A program made the position numbers and the translations under genes. Source: Pseudomonadota bacterium (GTDB taxonomy: Bacteria > Pseudomonadota > Gammaproteobacteria > Burkholderiales > Rhodocyclaceae). From it: a stretch of 6,614 nucleotides of DNA. How positions within the stretch are numbered: position 1 is the first letter of the stretch; each line of letters opens with the position of its first letter. The DNA lies in the NCBI GenBank assembly GCA_009778425.1, contig WRJU01000148.1, forward strand, positions 1 to 6,614. The letters are read 5' to 3'. This document shows positions 6,449-6,614 of this stretch, piece by piece. The notes under the pieces were generated by a model. It was not told where the DNA came from. It searched no databases and was given only the letters and a program-made list of their open reading frames with translations.

Positions 6449-6614
6449 TGAGTGCTCTCTTCAGTCATTCGGTTGAATTTGTCCCGCAGGTTGTGGGACA
6501 AATTCAACTTCGGAAAGAGAAACGCCCCTTTCGGGGCGTCGGGCCGGAGATGCTATCTCTGGCGGGGCTAGATCCAACCCCACAAATAGAGACGCTCCTT
6601 ACGGAGCGTCGGGG
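6448..6614 (+). CDS. possible start of a coupled downstream gene, incomplete at the window end
   Basis: From the ATG at 6448 the frame stays open for 55 codons to the end of the window. Its predicted N-terminus, beginning MSALFSHSVEFVPQVVGQ, matches no family I know. The TGATG overlap and the upstream GGGGGAG are what a translationally coupled third gene of the operon would show. Against it, third codon positions show little GC preference compared with the genes upstream. The stretch also consists largely of inverted repeats and hairpins, which is unusual for coding DNA. The related hairpins are 70 bases apart, so they fall in different frames and do not encode a protein repeat. Confidence 0.25.
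   Translation, partial: MSALFSHSVEFVPQVVGQIQLRKEKRPFRGVGPEMLSLAGLDPTPQIETLLTERR
6472..6508. repeat. 14-bp perfect inverted repeat after the helicase gene
   Basis: GTTGAATTTGTCCC (6472-6485) is exactly inverted at 6495-6508 around a nine-base spacer. The stem can extend inward by a G-U and a C-G pair. No T-run follows on either strand, so it is not a standard intrinsic terminator. It could be a 3'-end stabilising hairpin for the operon mRNA, a protein-binding site, or part of the structured region that follows. Confidence 0.7.
6522..6539 (-). terminator. GNRA-capped hairpin, candidate minus-strand terminator or RNA element (copy 1)
   Basis: On the minus strand ACGCCCC, loop GAAA, GGGGCGT forms a seven-pair stem followed by TTCTCTTT. 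The GNRA loop and pyrimidine-rich tail occur only in that reading; on the plus strand the loop is TTTC and a G-rich tail follows. It could terminate a convergent gene lying to the right. It is related to the hairpin at 6591-6610. Confidence 0.45.
6544..6562. repeat. hairpin between the two GNRA-capped stems
   Basis: CCGGAGAT (6544-6551) can pair with ATCTCTGG (6555-6562) across a three-base loop, with one G-U pair. If the last pair is open, the loop has five bases. It supports the view that the whole stretch from 6522 onward folds as RNA. Confidence 0.4.
6591..6610 (-). repeat. GNRA-capped hairpin, second copy of a 70-nt-spaced repeat
   Basis: On the minus strand GACGCTCC, loop GTAA, GGAGCGTC forms an eight-pair stem followed by TCTATTT. 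It repeats the hairpin at 6522-6539 with the flanking CCCG before and a pyrimidine run after. One stem pair is C-G in one copy and T-A in the other, a compensatory change, and both loops fit GNRA. The repeat may continue past the window end. Confidence 0.5.

Noticed and set aside
6522..6610. CRISPR array
   Set aside because: Only two repeat copies are visible, they differ at several positions, and the sequence between them is itself a hairpin rather than a spacer.

Overview
The window looks like the junction between a betaproteobacterial chromosome and the start of an integrated genomic island that carries a phage-defence-type operon. The bacterial group is suggested by the first gene, a general porin of the Burkholderiales/Rhodocyclales type. 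It has a typical signal peptide, a beta-rich body and a C-terminal Phe. The organism cannot be named more closely from this sequence.

Layout, left to right. 1-1333: porin gene with its ribosome binding site and a clear intrinsic terminator. This is probably core chromosome. 1435-1479: on the minus strand, an exact 3' half of a tRNA, from anticodon loop to CCA, with anticodon UGU (Thr). The 5' half is missing. Such orphan 3' halves are left at the distal end of elements that integrate into tRNA genes, so I read this as the island boundary, with the island extending to the right. 1480-2012: an AT-rich stretch of about 530 bases with no convincing gene. It holds a cluster of TTACACA-type repeats that could be recombinase arm sites, one doubtful minus-strand ORF, an AT-rich inverted repeat and a strong sigma70-type promoter.

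2013-6448: two genes 11 bases apart and read together. The first is a BrxR/CapW-like wHTH-WYL-WCX transcription factor of 295 residues. The second is a large SNF2-family helicase of 1178 residues fused to a C-terminal DUF3883-like, PD-(D/E)XK-type domain. The promoter TTGACG-17-TATGAT lies inside an imperfect inverted repeat (ACGGC/GCCGT) that is well placed to be the autoregulatory operator. By family knowledge, WYL regulators of this kind control BREX, CBASS and other anti-phage operons. SNF2-DUF3883 proteins occur in DISARM (DrmD-like) and in DUF1156/DUF499-methyltransferase defence loci. No methyltransferase, other DISARM gene or integrase is visible here. They may lie to the right of the window, or this may be a compact two-gene system.

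6449-6614: the 3' flank is rich in structure. It has a 14-bp perfect inverted repeat, followed by two related hairpins 70 nt apart. The hairpin stems differ by a compensatory base-pair change, and read on the minus strand both have GNRA tetraloops. They could be tandem terminators of a convergent unit or parts of an undescribed structured RNA. A competing reading is an overlapping ORF from 6448 that stays open to the window end.
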